64,000 bases of DNA, taken from assembly GCF_001050235.1 (NCBI RefSeq), contig NZ_DF967972.1, forward strand, positions 3,227,953-3,291,952, read 5' to 3'. The notes under the pieces are model-generated. The model worked only from the letters and a program-made list of their open reading frames with translations, did not search any database and had not been told where the DNA came from. Positions 36,466-44,913 of the stretch are shown here, one piece after another. Position numbers and translations under genes: made by a program. Source of the DNA: Longilinea arvoryzae. Its GTDB lineage: Bacteria; Chloroflexota; Anaerolineae; Anaerolineales; Anaerolineaceae. Position 1 is the first letter of the stretch, and each line of letters begins with the position of its first letter.

Positions 36466-37328
36466 TGTCTATGGCTCGCAAAGGTGGCCTGGGTAAGGGT
36501 CTGGATGCGCTTATTCCGGGGGGAACTTCCTCGCCGGCAGAGGGGACGTCGACCTTCGATGTATCCATCGAGAAGATCGTTCCCAATCCACTTCAACCGC
36601 GCAGTACGATGCAGCCCGAAGCCCTGGAAGAACTGGCCGCCTCCATTCGCGAACACGGCGTCCTGCAGCCCCTGCTCGTGACTTATGACGCTGCCAACGA
36701 CACGTACATTCTGGTTGCCGGTGAGCGCCGCCTGCGGGCTTCCCGACTGGCCGGTCTGGAGTCCGTGCCGGTGTTGGTACGCCAGGCCACCGAGCAACAG
36801 CGCCTGGAACTGGCTTTGATCGAAAACGTGCAGCGCGCCGATCTGACCGCGCTTGAAACCGCCGAAGCCTACCGCCAGTTGGCGGATGATTTTCATCTTT
36901 CGCACGAAGACATTGCCGCGCGGGTTGGAAAGAACCGCGTGACGGTGACCAATACGCTTCGCCTGCTCAAACTCCCCATCGAACTCCGTCAGGCGCTGGC
37001 AGATGGTCGTATCACCGAAGGTCATGCGCGGGCGCTGCTGGGCCTTCCATCCGATAAAGCCCAGACGGCCGCATTGGAAACCATCCTGCGTCACGACCTG
37101 AACGTCCGCCAGACCGAAGACCTGGTGCGAAAGTTATTGGGCGAACGCATCAAGAAGGCCGGGCCGCGCGATCCCGATCCGGAAATCACCGCCATCGAAC
37201 AGCGCCTGCAGGAAGCCCTGGGCACCCGGGTGGCCATCCGGCACGGGCGCAAGGGTGGCAGCGTCGTCATTCACTATTATTCGGACGAAGAACTCGATAC
37301 TCTGATCACCACCCTTACCAGGTCATAA
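36462..37328 (+). CDS. parB: Chromosome-partitioning protein ParB/Spo0J
   Basis: 288 residues. An N-terminal ParA-activating basic tail (MARKGGLGKGLDALIPGG) precedes the ParB/Srx CTPase domain with IVPNPLQPR, GERRLRASRLAG and IENVQRADL. The central HTH is LSHEDIAARVGKNRVTVTNTLRLLKL, followed by a C-terminal dimerisation region. GAGGAAGG precedes two close ATGs; I keep the first because it overlaps parA. I found no parS consensus in the window. Confidence 0.97.
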   Translation: MMSMARKGGLGKGLDALIPGGTSSPAEGTSTFDVSIEKIVPNPLQPRSTMQPEALEELAASIREHGVLQPLLVTYDAANDTYILVAGERRLRASRLAGLESVPVLVRQATEQQRLELALIENVQRADLTALETAEAYRQLADDFHLSHEDIAARVGKNRVTVTNTLRLLKLPIELRQALADGRITEGHARALLGLPSDKAQTAALETILRHDLNVRQTEDLVRKLLGERIKKAGPRDPDPEITAIEQRLQEALGTRVAIRHGRKGGSVVIHYYSDEELDTLITTLTRS

Positions 37329-37329
37329 C

Positions 37330-38910
37330 ATGCGCATACTGCATCACGCAAGGATACGCACGCTGAACTCGCATCAGCCGTTTGCGGCGGCCCTGGCCGT
37401 TGAAAACGGCCGGATTCTGGCCGTTGGCAGCAATAAAGACGTGCTCGCGCTGGCCAACCGTAATACCCAGATCGAAGATCTGCATGGACAGACAGTCTGG
37501 CCCGGCCTGACCGATGCCCACCTGCACCTGGAAGCCTACGCGGCCAGCCTGGACCGGGTGGATTGCGAAACCGCGACCCTTGCGGAATGCCTGGGCCGCA
37601 TCGCCGAACGCGCCCGCGTCACCCCGGATGGGGCCTGGATTCTGGGCCACGGTTTCGACCAGAATCAGTGGCAGGGCGGTTATGGAACGGCAGGCGACCT
37701 GGACGCCGCTGCGGGCGATCGCCCGGTTTATATTACAGCCAAGTCGCTGCACGCGGGTTGGGCGAACAGCGCTGCCCTCCGCATGGCCGGCGTCGACCGC
37801 GACACCCCCGAGATCGAAGGCGGCCAGATACAGCGTGACAGGAATGGCGTCCCGACCGGCATCCTGCTGGAAAACGCCGTCCGCTTCGTCGAGCGCATTT
37901 TGCCGGCGCCGGATGAGGTGGCGGTCGCCGCGGCCATCGAACGCGCCCAGGAAAAGCTGTGGAGCATGGGGCTTACCGGCGTGCACGATAATGACCGCCG
38001 GCGCTGTTTTCAGGCGCTTCAGCAATTGGATCAACAAGGCAGACTGCGCCTGCGTGTCGTAAAGAATTTACCCTTCGACCAGCTCGCCGAAGCCGTCGCA
38101 GTCGGTCTGCGCAGCGGATTTGGCGGTGATTTTCTGCGCATCGGATCGATCAAGATGTTTGCCGATGGCGCGCTGGGCCCCCAAACCGCGGCCATGTTGC
38201 AACCCTACCAATACAGCGCCAACACGGGTGTTTTGCAGTTGGATGCCGGTCAGGTGTTCGAAGCCGGTGAACAGGCAGTTCGAAGTGGTTTGAGTCTGGC
38301 CATTCACGCCATCGGGGACTGCGCCAACCATGAGGTGCTTGCCGGTTATGAGATGCTGCGCGCTTATGAGCGTCAAAATCACCTGGCGCACCTGCGCCAC
38401 CGCATCGAGCATGTCCAGATTCTGGCGCCCGGCGATTTACACCGCCTGACGGATCTCGATCTGGTCGCGTCGGTCCAACCCATCCACGCCACGTCCGATA
38501 TGGATACCGCCGACCGTCACCTGGGAAGCCGGACGCAGTACGCCTACGCCTATCGAACCCTGTTGGAGGCCGGCACCCGGCTCGCGTTTGGTTCGGATGC
38601 GCCTGTCGAATCCCCCAATCCGTTTCTGGGGTTGCATGCCGCGGTCAATCGCACGCGTCCATCGGGGTACCCGGGCGCTGAGGGTTGGCGCCCCGAGCAG
38701 CGCATCTCTCTCGAGGCTGCGCTGGCCGCCTATACAACCGGTCCGGCCTTCGCCGCGGGTCGTGAGCGGGAACTGGGCCAATTGATGCCCGATTTTTATG
38801 CCGATCTGATCGTGCTCGCGGAGGATCCTTTCGATTTACCGCCGCAATCGCTGCACAACCGGTTGCCGGCTGCCACCATGGTCGGCGGTGAATGGGTATT
38901 CCGGCATTAA
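37330..38910 (+). CDS. YtcJ-like metal-dependent amidohydrolase
   Basis: 526 residues of the Amidohydro_3 group. First metal motif GLTDAHLHLEAYA; further ligands in HAIGDCANHEVL and HRIEHVQIL; final Asp in FGSDAPVESPNPFLGLHAAV. N- and C-terminal beta parts form the usual composite domain. It starts one base after the parB stop, so it is in the same transcript. The substrate is unknown; relatives act on amides and formamides. There is no obvious link to chromosome segregation. Confidence 0.9.
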   Translation: MRILHHARIRTLNSHQPFAAALAVENGRILAVGSNKDVLALANRNTQIEDLHGQTVWPGLTDAHLHLEAYAASLDRVDCETATLAECLGRIAERARVTPDGAWILGHGFDQNQWQGGYGTAGDLDAAAGDRPVYITAKSLHAGWANSAALRMAGVDRDTPEIEGGQIQRDRNGVPTGILLENAVRFVERILPAPDEVAVAAAIERAQEKLWSMGLTGVHDNDRRRCFQALQQLDQQGRLRLRVVKNLPFDQLAEAVAVGLRSGFGGDFLRIGSIKMFADGALGPQTAAMLQPYQYSANTGVLQLDAGQVFEAGEQAVRSGLSLAIHAIGDCANHEVLAGYEMLRAYERQNHLAHLRHRIEHVQILAPGDLHRLTDLDLVASVQPIHATSDMDTADRHLGSRTQYAYAYRTLLEAGTRLAFGSDAPVESPNPFLGLHAAVNRTRPSGYPGAEGWRPEQRISLEAALAAYTTGPAFAAGRERELGQLMPDFYADLIVLAEDPFDLPPQSLHNRLPAATMVGGEWVFRH

Positions 38911-38931
38911 TCTTGCACCGTTGGGGATGGA

Positions 38932-39966
38932 ATGACTGAGACTGGTTCACTGACTCCTGAAATTCTGGTCGCCCGACTGGGAGACTCCCTGGTCGAGAAA
39001 GGTTTAATTTCTCCGGCTGACCTAGAGAAAGCGCTGCAAGTTCAACAGGCCCACACGCAAAAAGGCCAGACCCCGCTGCTGGGCAAGATTCTGATCGACA
39101 TGAAGTTGATCGATCAACCCGCGCTGGATCAGGTTGTGACCGAGCAAATCCTTCAACTGCGAACCGCTCTTCAGGAAAAGAACAACCAGCTCGAAGAAGC
39201 CAATAACTTCCTCGAGTTGCGCGTGCAGGAACGCACGGCCGAACTTCAAAATGCCTTGACCAAGCTGGCCGAGCTCTCCCAATTGAAGTCGAATTTCGTC
39301 GCCAATATTTCTCATGAACTGCGCACGCCGTTGACCCACATTCGGGGCTATCTTGAATTGCTGTCTTCCGGCGACCTCGGAACGGTCAATAATGAACAAT
39401 ATCGCAGTCTCATGACCATGCAGCGTTCGACCGACCGGCTGGAAAAACTGATCGAGGATTTGATCATGTTCTCGATGGCCGAGCATGGGACGATCAATCT
39501 GCACGTCAAGACCGTCAATATCAACCAGTTGTGCAAGGACCTGGTGGAAGCGTTCCAACAACTGGCCAACGAGCATCACCACACCCTCACCTTCGAGAGC
39601 AACCATAATTCGGCCAACCTTCAGGCCGATCGCGAAAAGATGCAATGGGTGATCCAGCAGTTGATCGAGAATGCCATCAAATTCACACCCGACGGCGGCA
39701 CGATCCAGGTCAAGACGGAAAAAGAAAACGAATTCATTGCCGTCCGCGTCAGCGACAACGGCATTGGAATGCCTCAGGAACGAATCGATGAGATTTTCGA
39801 ACCCTTCCACCAACTCGACGGCTCTTCCACCCGCAAATACGGCGGCACCGGGCTGGGGTTGGCGTTGGTGAAAAAGATCATCGAAGCCCACGGTTCGATG
39901 ATCCGGGTCACTTCGCAACCGGGCCGGGGAAGCACCTTCGAATTTTTACTGCGGACCGCAGATTGA
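38932..39966 (+). CDS. Soluble histidine kinase with N-terminal MshEN-like domain
   Basis: 344 residues. Residues about 15-73 (LGDSLVEKGLISPADLEKAL, LGKILIDMKLIDQPALDQVVTEQ) form the two-helix-pair MshEN/T2SSE_N fold usually found on type II secretion and type IV pilus ATPases, where it can bind cyclic di-GMP. A coiled coil (74-120) follows, then HisKA with His128 (NISHELRTPL) and an intact HATPase (NAIKFTPDGG, DNGIGM, GGTGLGL). No membrane helix. It is three genes from a response regulator and four from a CpaF ATPase, so it may couple c-di-GMP or secretion state to transcription. Confidence 0.9.
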   Translation: MTETGSLTPEILVARLGDSLVEKGLISPADLEKALQVQQAHTQKGQTPLLGKILIDMKLIDQPALDQVVTEQILQLRTALQEKNNQLEEANNFLELRVQERTAELQNALTKLAELSQLKSNFVANISHELRTPLTHIRGYLELLSSGDLGTVNNEQYRSLMTMQRSTDRLEKLIEDLIMFSMAEHGTINLHVKTVNINQLCKDLVEAFQQLANEHHHTLTFESNHNSANLQADREKMQWVIQQLIENAIKFTPDGGTIQVKTEKENEFIAVRVSDNGIGMPQERIDEIFEPFHQLDGSSTRKYGGTGLGLALVKKIIEAHGSMIRVTSQPGRGSTFEFLLRTAD

Positions 39967-39975
39967 GAATTAGTA

Positions 39976-39981
39976 TATAAT
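39976..39981 (+). promoter_or_regulatory. Internal -10 box before the GAF kinase
   Basis: TATAAT ends 7 bases before the ATG at 39989. No ribosome site is visible in the 22-base gap, suggesting a leaderless internal transcript. Confidence 0.55.
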
Positions 39982-39988
39982 TCTACCG

Positions 39989-41191
39989 ATGAAACTCGCG
40001 GTGCAAACTTCTCCATTAACCTTCGAAGACTTGTACAAAGTAAATCAGATCGTCGTACAAGCCAAGGGATGGAAATCTGCAGTAGATGAAATCGCGCGCT
40101 TTATCCGGCCGCATTTTATCTTTGATAATCTGGTCATCTATTTCATCGACCCCAATACCAAACACATCGACACCGCTTATGCCCGCGCCATGGGGCGCGG
40201 TAAAAAAGCTGAAGCGGATGTTTCCTGGGGAGAAACGGTTGCTGCACAGGTCTGCAATTCGGGGCAGATGAAATTGATCGAGCCGGATGAGCCGATGACC
40301 ATCGATCGTCTGCGCAGACCTTACATTCTGGGCGTCCCATTATCTCGGAAAAAGAACATCCTTGGAACCATCATTTTCATTCGATTTGGCAGCCCGCCCT
40401 TCACAGAAGATCAAATCGAATTCGCCCAATTCATGGCCGGTGAAATATCCCTGCTCATTGATGATGATCTGCGCTCCGAACGGCTCGACGAACTGGAAGC
40501 CCAACATCACATTTTCCGCCTGCAGGAAGATTTCATGTCCACCCTTTCCCATGAAATTCGGACGCCATTGGGTTTCATCAAGGGTTACACCACCACCCTG
40601 CTGCGTCCGGATACCTCATGGGATGCCCACACCCAGCGTGAGTTTCTACAAATCGTCGATAATGAAACCGATCGCCTGCAAGAATTGATCGATGACTTGC
40701 TCGATTCGGCCCGCCTTCAGTCCGGACGGATGCAGATGAATTTTCAGGTCGTGCGCCTGGATGCCGTGATCAACGACCTGATCATGCGCATGCACCTGCA
40801 CCAGCCGGATATGGTCATCAACCTCGATTGCGACCAACCTCTGAATTTGATCGAAGGGGATCCGGTTCGCCTGGCACAAGTATTGCAAAACCTGCTTAAC
40901 AACGCTGCAAAGTACGCCCCGGGATCGGAAGTTTGGGTTAACATACGGAATATCGAGAACGGCGCTCAAATCGATGTCATCGACCACGGTCCGGGCATTC
41001 CTCCGCAGTACGTACCCTATATTTTCGATCGGTTTTTCCGCAATCCGGAACAGGCGCCCAACGTTCACGGAAACGGCCTAGGTTTGTTCATCTGCAAGCA
41101 GATCATCGAAGCGCACCAGGGGGATATTTCTGTCAAGTCCACGCCGGGTGTTGGTTCCACCTTTACCGTCTTTCTGCGAGACCATATTTAG
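39989..41191 (+). CDS. Soluble GAF-domain histidine kinase
   Basis: 400 residues. A GAF domain (about 15-158: FDNLVIYFIDPNTKHIDTAY ... GVPLSRKKNILGTIIFIRF) is joined through a short helix to HisKA with His188 (LSHEIRTPLGFIKGY) and HATPase (LLNNAAKYAPG, DHGPGIP, NGLGLFICKQII). All boxes are present. No membrane helix. It lies 28 bases upstream of the response regulator that is its most likely partner; the MshEN kinase upstream may share it. Confidence 0.93.
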   Translation: MKLAVQTSPLTFEDLYKVNQIVVQAKGWKSAVDEIARFIRPHFIFDNLVIYFIDPNTKHIDTAYARAMGRGKKAEADVSWGETVAAQVCNSGQMKLIEPDEPMTIDRLRRPYILGVPLSRKKNILGTIIFIRFGSPPFTEDQIEFAQFMAGEISLLIDDDLRSERLDELEAQHHIFRLQEDFMSTLSHEIRTPLGFIKGYTTTLLRPDTSWDAHTQREFLQIVDNETDRLQELIDDLLDSARLQSGRMQMNFQVVRLDAVINDLIMRMHLHQPDMVINLDCDQPLNLIEGDPVRLAQVLQNLLNNAAKYAPGSEVWVNIRNIENGAQIDVIDHGPGIPPQYVPYIFDRFFRNPEQAPNVHGNGLGLFICKQIIEAHQGDISVKSTPGVGSTFTVFLRDHI

Positions 41192-41219
41192 ATCGATTAG
41201 TGACAGAGGGAGAGAAAGC

Positions 41220-41927
41220 ATGGGAACACGTATCCTGGTCGTAGACGATGAAGTCTTATATCAACACCTTGTGAAAGTAAACCTGGAAGCCGAAGGTTAT
41301 GAGGTCATTACCGCCAGCAACGGCGAAGAGGCCCTGGAAACCGTGGCCAGCAAGCATCCAGATATGGTGATTTTGGACGTCATGATGCCGCGCCTGGACG
41401 GCTGGACCACCTGCGAGAGAATTCGTCAGTTCTCGTCCGTTCCCATCATCATGCTGACCGCCAAGGGCGAAGAACAGGATCGCGTTCGCGGCCTGAACGT
41501 CGGCGCTGACGACTATGTCGTCAAGCCTTTTTCGGCCACCGAACTGGTGGCGCGCGTTCGGGCTGTCCTTCGTCGGGCAAAAACCTCCGAACAGGTTGGG
41601 CAAAATCGCTACTTTGCCCACGGCAATTTAAAGATCGATTTTGCCCGCGCCGAGGTCTGGAAAGACAGCAAACCCGTCTATCTTTCGGCGACCGAATATC
41701 GCCTGTTGATCCAGTTCGCCCAACATATCGGCCAGGTGCTCACCGCCGAAGAATTATTGACCGCCATCTGGGGACCACAATACAGCGAGGATAAGGAAAT
41801 CCTGTGGGTCAGTATTGCCCGGTTGCGCCAAAAGTTGGAAGATAATCCCCATTCCCCTCAACATATCGTCACCCGTTCCGGTCTGGGATATCTCATGCCG
41901 CCCATCGAGAAATCCAATCTCGGATAA
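41220..41927 (+). CDS. OmpR/PhoB-family response regulator
   Basis: 235 residues. Receiver with VVDDE at 7-11, phospho-acceptor Asp53 (ILDVMMPRLDG) and Lys in VVKPFSATELV. The winged-helix output (SATEYRLLIQFAQH, EILWVSIARLRQKLED, SGLGYLMPP) resembles PhoB-like binders. I take the ATG at 41220 (GAGGGAGAG upstream), not the in-frame start inside the kinase gene. Confidence 0.94.
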   Translation: MGTRILVVDDEVLYQHLVKVNLEAEGYEVITASNGEEALETVASKHPDMVILDVMMPRLDGWTTCERIRQFSSVPIIMLTAKGEEQDRVRGLNVGADDYVVKPFSATELVARVRAVLRRAKTSEQVGQNRYFAHGNLKIDFARAEVWKDSKPVYLSATEYRLLIQFAQHIGQVLTAEELLTAIWGPQYSEDKEILWVSIARLRQKLEDNPHSPQHIVTRSGLGYLMPPIEKSNLG

Positions 41928-41949
41928 TTCTCCTGAAAGGGATTGTCGA

Positions 41950-42267
41950 ATGATGGTCATTGAACATACAAAGCTCAAAAAAGAACAACGCACCAAGATT
42001 TTTTCCAATGTCATCTTCAAACGTCCGATTAATGTCGTGATCCAGACCACGGATCACAAGATTTGCGGGAATGTTCACGTGCGACCCGATGATCGTTTAC
42101 GCGATGAATTGAATATGTCCGAACCCTTCTTAGCCGTGACGGATGCGACAATCTTCGACCAAAACGAACAGGTCCTTTACAAGACCAAATTCATTGCCGT
42201 TAATGTCGCTCACATTATCTGGTTGTTACCCCAGGATGAAATTAATCCATCACAGGATGAAAAATGA
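41950..42267 (+). CDS. Small conserved-looking protein upstream of cpaF, unknown function
   Basis: 105 residues; ATG at 41950 after AAAGGG. It alternates hydrophobic and polar residues as in a small beta-barrel (INVVIQTTDHKICGNVHV, FLAVTDATIF, KTKFIAVNVAHIIWLLP). No signal peptide or membrane helix. It overlaps cpaF by 4 bases (ATGA), so the two are made together; it may be a regulator or adaptor of the ATPase. I do not recognise the family. Confidence 0.75.
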   Translation: MMVIEHTKLKKEQRTKIFSNVIFKRPINVVIQTTDHKICGNVHVRPDDRLRDELNMSEPFLAVTDATIFDQNEQVLYKTKFIAVNVAHIIWLLPQDEINPSQDEK

Positions 42268-43577
42268 CAACTCCGGCCTCAATTCGTGGGCCAGAACTGG
42301 CCAAACTAAAATCCTATATTGTCAACTTTATTTCCCACGAGTTGGAAAATCAACCTCCGACCACGGGGGATCGCCGAAAGGTCGTCGATGAATTGATGCG
42401 ACAGGCCTATGCATCCACACGCCTGTCGCTTCCCACGACCATCCACGACCAATTGTTCCACGACATTCTGGATGATATCCTGGGCTTTGGTCCCCTGCAG
42501 CCCCTGCTGGATGACCCTGACATCACCGAAGTCATGGTCAATGGCCCCAAAAGCATTTACATCGAACGCAAGGGCAAACTGACGAAGACCAACATTACAC
42601 TGGAAAACGACGACCAGGTATTGCACCTGATCGAAAAGATCATTCTGCCTTTGGGCCGGCGGGTTGACTCGGACAGCCCCATGGTGGATGCGCGTTTGCC
42701 CGATGGATCGCGCGTTAACGCGGTCATTCCTCCCGTTGCCATCGATGGCCCTTCCATTACCATCCGAAAATTCTCAAAGGATAAACTGGCCATCGACCAA
42801 TTGATTAAATTCGGCTCACTCACGCAAGGTATGGCCGATTTCATCAAGGCCTGCGTCCTGGCACGTTTGAATATCGTCATTTCAGGCGGTACAGGCTCGG
42901 GTAAAACCACTCTGCTGAATGTCCTCTCGGGTTTCATTCCGGAGACCGAACGGGTGGTAACCATCGAAGATGCCGCCGAATTGAAACTGCTGCAGGATCA
43001 CGTGGTGCGCATGGAAGCCAAGCCGGCCAACTCGGAAGGGCGCAATGAGGTCAGCATCCGCGACATGGTGCGTAACGCCCTTCGTATGCGCCCCGATCGC
43101 ATCATCGTTGGCGAAGTCCGCGGCGGCGAGGCATTGGATATGCTTCAGGCCATGAACACCGGCCATGACGGATCGCTCACCACGCTGCACGCCAACACAC
43201 CCCGCGATGCCATCTCGCGTCTTGAAACGATGTGCCTGATGTCGGGCATGGAATTACCGGTCAAAGTGGTTCGCGAGCAGATTGCATCGGCCATCGATTT
43301 GATCGTTCAGCAATCGCGTATGCGCGATGGCAGCCGGAAAGTGACCTCCGTAACCGAAGTGGCCGGCATGGAAGGCGACACCGTCGTCATGACTGAAATC
43401 TTCCGGTTCGAGCAAGTCGGCGTGGATAAGGAAGGCAAGGTGATCGGCGAGCTCAAGCCGACCGGTATTCGCCCGCTCTTCACGCCTCGCCTGGAAGCAG
43501 CCGGCATCCATCTGGGCGCGGATGTATTTGGGGCAAATTTATCGGATATGTTATCTCCTCAAAACAGGAGACGGTGA
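42264..43577 (+). CDS. cpaF: CpaF/TadA-family secretion ATPase
   Basis: 437 residues. The N-terminal helical CpaF domain (about 1-100) is followed by the VirB11-like ATPase: Walker A GGTGSGKT at 208-215, Asp box [14 protein letters not shown], Walker [20 protein letters not shown], His box [14 protein letters not shown]. It powers Tad/Flp pilus or related secretion machines as a hexamer. None of the other tad genes (tadB, tadC, cpaB, rcpC, flp, tadV) is in this window, so here it is an orphan inside a signalling operon. Confidence 0.95.
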   Translation: MTTPASIRGPELAKLKSYIVNFISHELENQPPTTGDRRKVVDELMRQAYASTRLSLPTTIHDQLFHDILDDILGFGPLQPLLDDPDITEVMVNGPKSIYIERKGKLTKTNITLENDDQVLHLIEKIILPLGRRVDSDSPMVDARLPDGSRVNAVIPPVAIDGPSITIRKFSKDKLAIDQLIKFGSLTQGMADFIKACVLARLNIVISGGTGSGKTTLLNVLSGFIPETERVVTIEDAAELKLLQDHVVRMEAKPANSEGRNEVSIRDMVRNALRMRPDRIIVGEVRGGEALDMLQAMNTGHDGSLTTLHANTPRDAISRLETMCLMSGMELPVKVVREQIASAIDLIVQQSRMRDGSRKVTSVTEVAGMEGDTVVMTEIFRFEQVGVDKEGKVIGELKPTGIRPLFTPRLEAAGIHLGADVFGANLSDMLSPQNRRR

Positions 43578-43589
43578 GACATTTTCATA

Positions 43590-43595
43590 TATAAT
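43590..43595 (+). promoter_or_regulatory. Internal -10 box before the double-XRE regulator
   Basis: TATAAT in CATATATAATG lies 24 bases before the ATG at 43620; a weak ribosome site (TTAGGA) precedes the start. Confidence 0.5.
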
Positions 43596-43619
43596 GTCCT
43601 TATCTCCGTTTGATTTAGG

Positions 43620-44306
43620 ATGCATATGAATAAGAATCAAAGGCTGATCACACTCCGCATGCATAAACTTGGCGTTCTTCTATATGACGCCCGTCTGGCA
43701 ACGCGGCGAAGCATTGAGGAATGCGCTGAAGCTATCGGTGTATCACCCGAGACCTTTAAGTCCTTCGAGGCTGGCGTAACCGCCCCCTCGCTGCCCCAGT
43801 TGGAAGCCCTGGCTTTTTTCCTGGACGTACCCATCGAGCATTTCTGGGGAAATGAAGCGCTCTCCGAATCCGCTGCAAATGAAACGGTCAACGACGCAAA
43901 TCGCTTGTCGCAAATCCGTAATCGCATCATCGGAACGCGCCTGAAATTGCTGCGCACCGAACGGAATTTTTCGCTGGAAGAATTCTCTAAAGAATCTTCT
44001 GTTCCCATCGAGAGGCTATCCGCCTTCGAAGAAGGCCGGGGTTCGTTATCGCTTCCGGAGTTGGAAGTCGTATCCTTAATTCTGGATATCCGTTTGGAAT
44101 CCTTCCTGGATGAACATGGCGTGATCGGTGCATGGCGTTCCCAGCAGATCACGGTCCAAAAATTCATGGAGCTTTCGGAACGCCAACAGCAGTTCATCCT
44201 CCAACCGGTCAATCGTCCTTATCTTGAGTTGGCCATGCGACTTAGCGAGCTATCCGTCGAGAAGTTGCGCGGCATCGCCGAAGGTCTATTGGAGATCACT
44301 TACTAA
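43620..44306 (+). CDS. Regulator with two XRE-type helix-turn-helix domains
   Basis: 228 residues with an internal duplication. HTH 1 is at about 17-72 (LGVLLYDARLATRRSIEECAEAIGVSPETFKSFEAG) and HTH 2 at about 99-155 (IGTRLKLLRTERNFSLEEFSKESSVPIERLSAFEEG). Each ends with PSLPQLEALAFFLDV- or LSLPELEVVSLILDI-type helices. A C-terminal helical region follows. Two tandem DNA-binding domains in one chain could bind a repeated operator. It follows cpaF by 42 bases and precedes the TPR gene by 5. Confidence 0.87.
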   Translation: MHMNKNQRLITLRMHKLGVLLYDARLATRRSIEECAEAIGVSPETFKSFEAGVTAPSLPQLEALAFFLDVPIEHFWGNEALSESAANETVNDANRLSQIRNRIIGTRLKLLRTERNFSLEEFSKESSVPIERLSAFEEGRGSLSLPELEVVSLILDIRLESFLDEHGVIGAWRSQQITVQKFMELSERQQQFILQPVNRPYLELAMRLSELSVEKLRGIAEGLLEITY

Positions 44307-44311
44307 CCACT

Positions 44312-44863
44312 ATGGAAAACGTAACCGTCGTATCCCCTCGCGACCTGGTTAACCAGGCTCAAACGGCTTATGAGGCCGAAGAATTCCAACAGGCTGCCCG
44401 GTTATTTTTAGATGCCGCTGAGGCATATAAAACTTCCGGCGATGACATTCTGGCTGCCGAAGCCATGAACAACCAATCCGTCGCGCTTCTGAAAGCCGGC
44501 GACGCCAAGGGCGCGCTGGCAGCCGCGGAGGGCACCGACCAGATTTTTGCATCGGTCGGGGATCAACGCCGACAGGCCATGGCGCTGGGGAACGTGGCCT
44601 CGGCATTGGATGACCTGAAAGAACGCGAACGGGCCCTGGATCTTTATCGTCAATCCGCAGCCTTGTTCGAGAAGATCAACGAACCGGACTTACGCGCGCT
44701 GGTCATGCAGCGCATTTCTTCCATTCAAATGCAGCAGGGGAAACGCATCGAAGCCATGGCAACCATGCAGGATGGTCTTGCGCAAAAGAAAAACCTATCT
44801 CTGGCGGACCGTATTTTGAAAGGGTTGCTGCGCACCATTGGTAAAATGGCGGGTAAATCTTAA
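44312..44863 (+). CDS. TPR-repeat protein
   Basis: 183 residues with about three to four tetratricopeptide repeats (about 10-150: AYEAEEFQQAARLFLDAAEAY, AMNNQSVALLKAGDAKGAL, ALGNVASALDDLKERERAL). The C-terminus is basic with an amphipathic helix (ILKGLLRTIGKMAGKS) that may touch membrane. No signal peptide. It is probably an adaptor for a partner in the cpaF/XRE cluster, and is followed by a terminator hairpin. Confidence 0.85.
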   Translation: MENVTVVSPRDLVNQAQTAYEAEEFQQAARLFLDAAEAYKTSGDDILAAEAMNNQSVALLKAGDAKGALAAAEGTDQIFASVGDQRRQAMALGNVASALDDLKERERALDLYRQSAALFEKINEPDLRALVMQRISSIQMQQGKRIEAMATMQDGLAQKKNLSLADRILKGLLRTIGKMAGKS

Positions 44864-44882
44864 TCTCCATTTTGAAACGAGA

Positions 44883-44908
44883 GCCTGCCTGAAAAGGCAG
44901 GCTGCTTT
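44883..44908 (+). terminator. Intrinsic terminator after the TPR gene, abutting the next start
   Basis: A perfect 8-bp stem (44883-44890 with 44895-44902), loop GAAA, then TGCTTTTT. The next start codon is only 6 bases after the T-run, so it may also act as an attenuator. Confidence 0.8.
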
Positions 44909-44913
44909 TTCAA

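Noticed and set aside
35668..37328. parS site near parAB
   Set aside because: I looked for TGTTTCACGTGAAACA or close variants here and across the window and saw none; it must lie elsewhere or have diverged.
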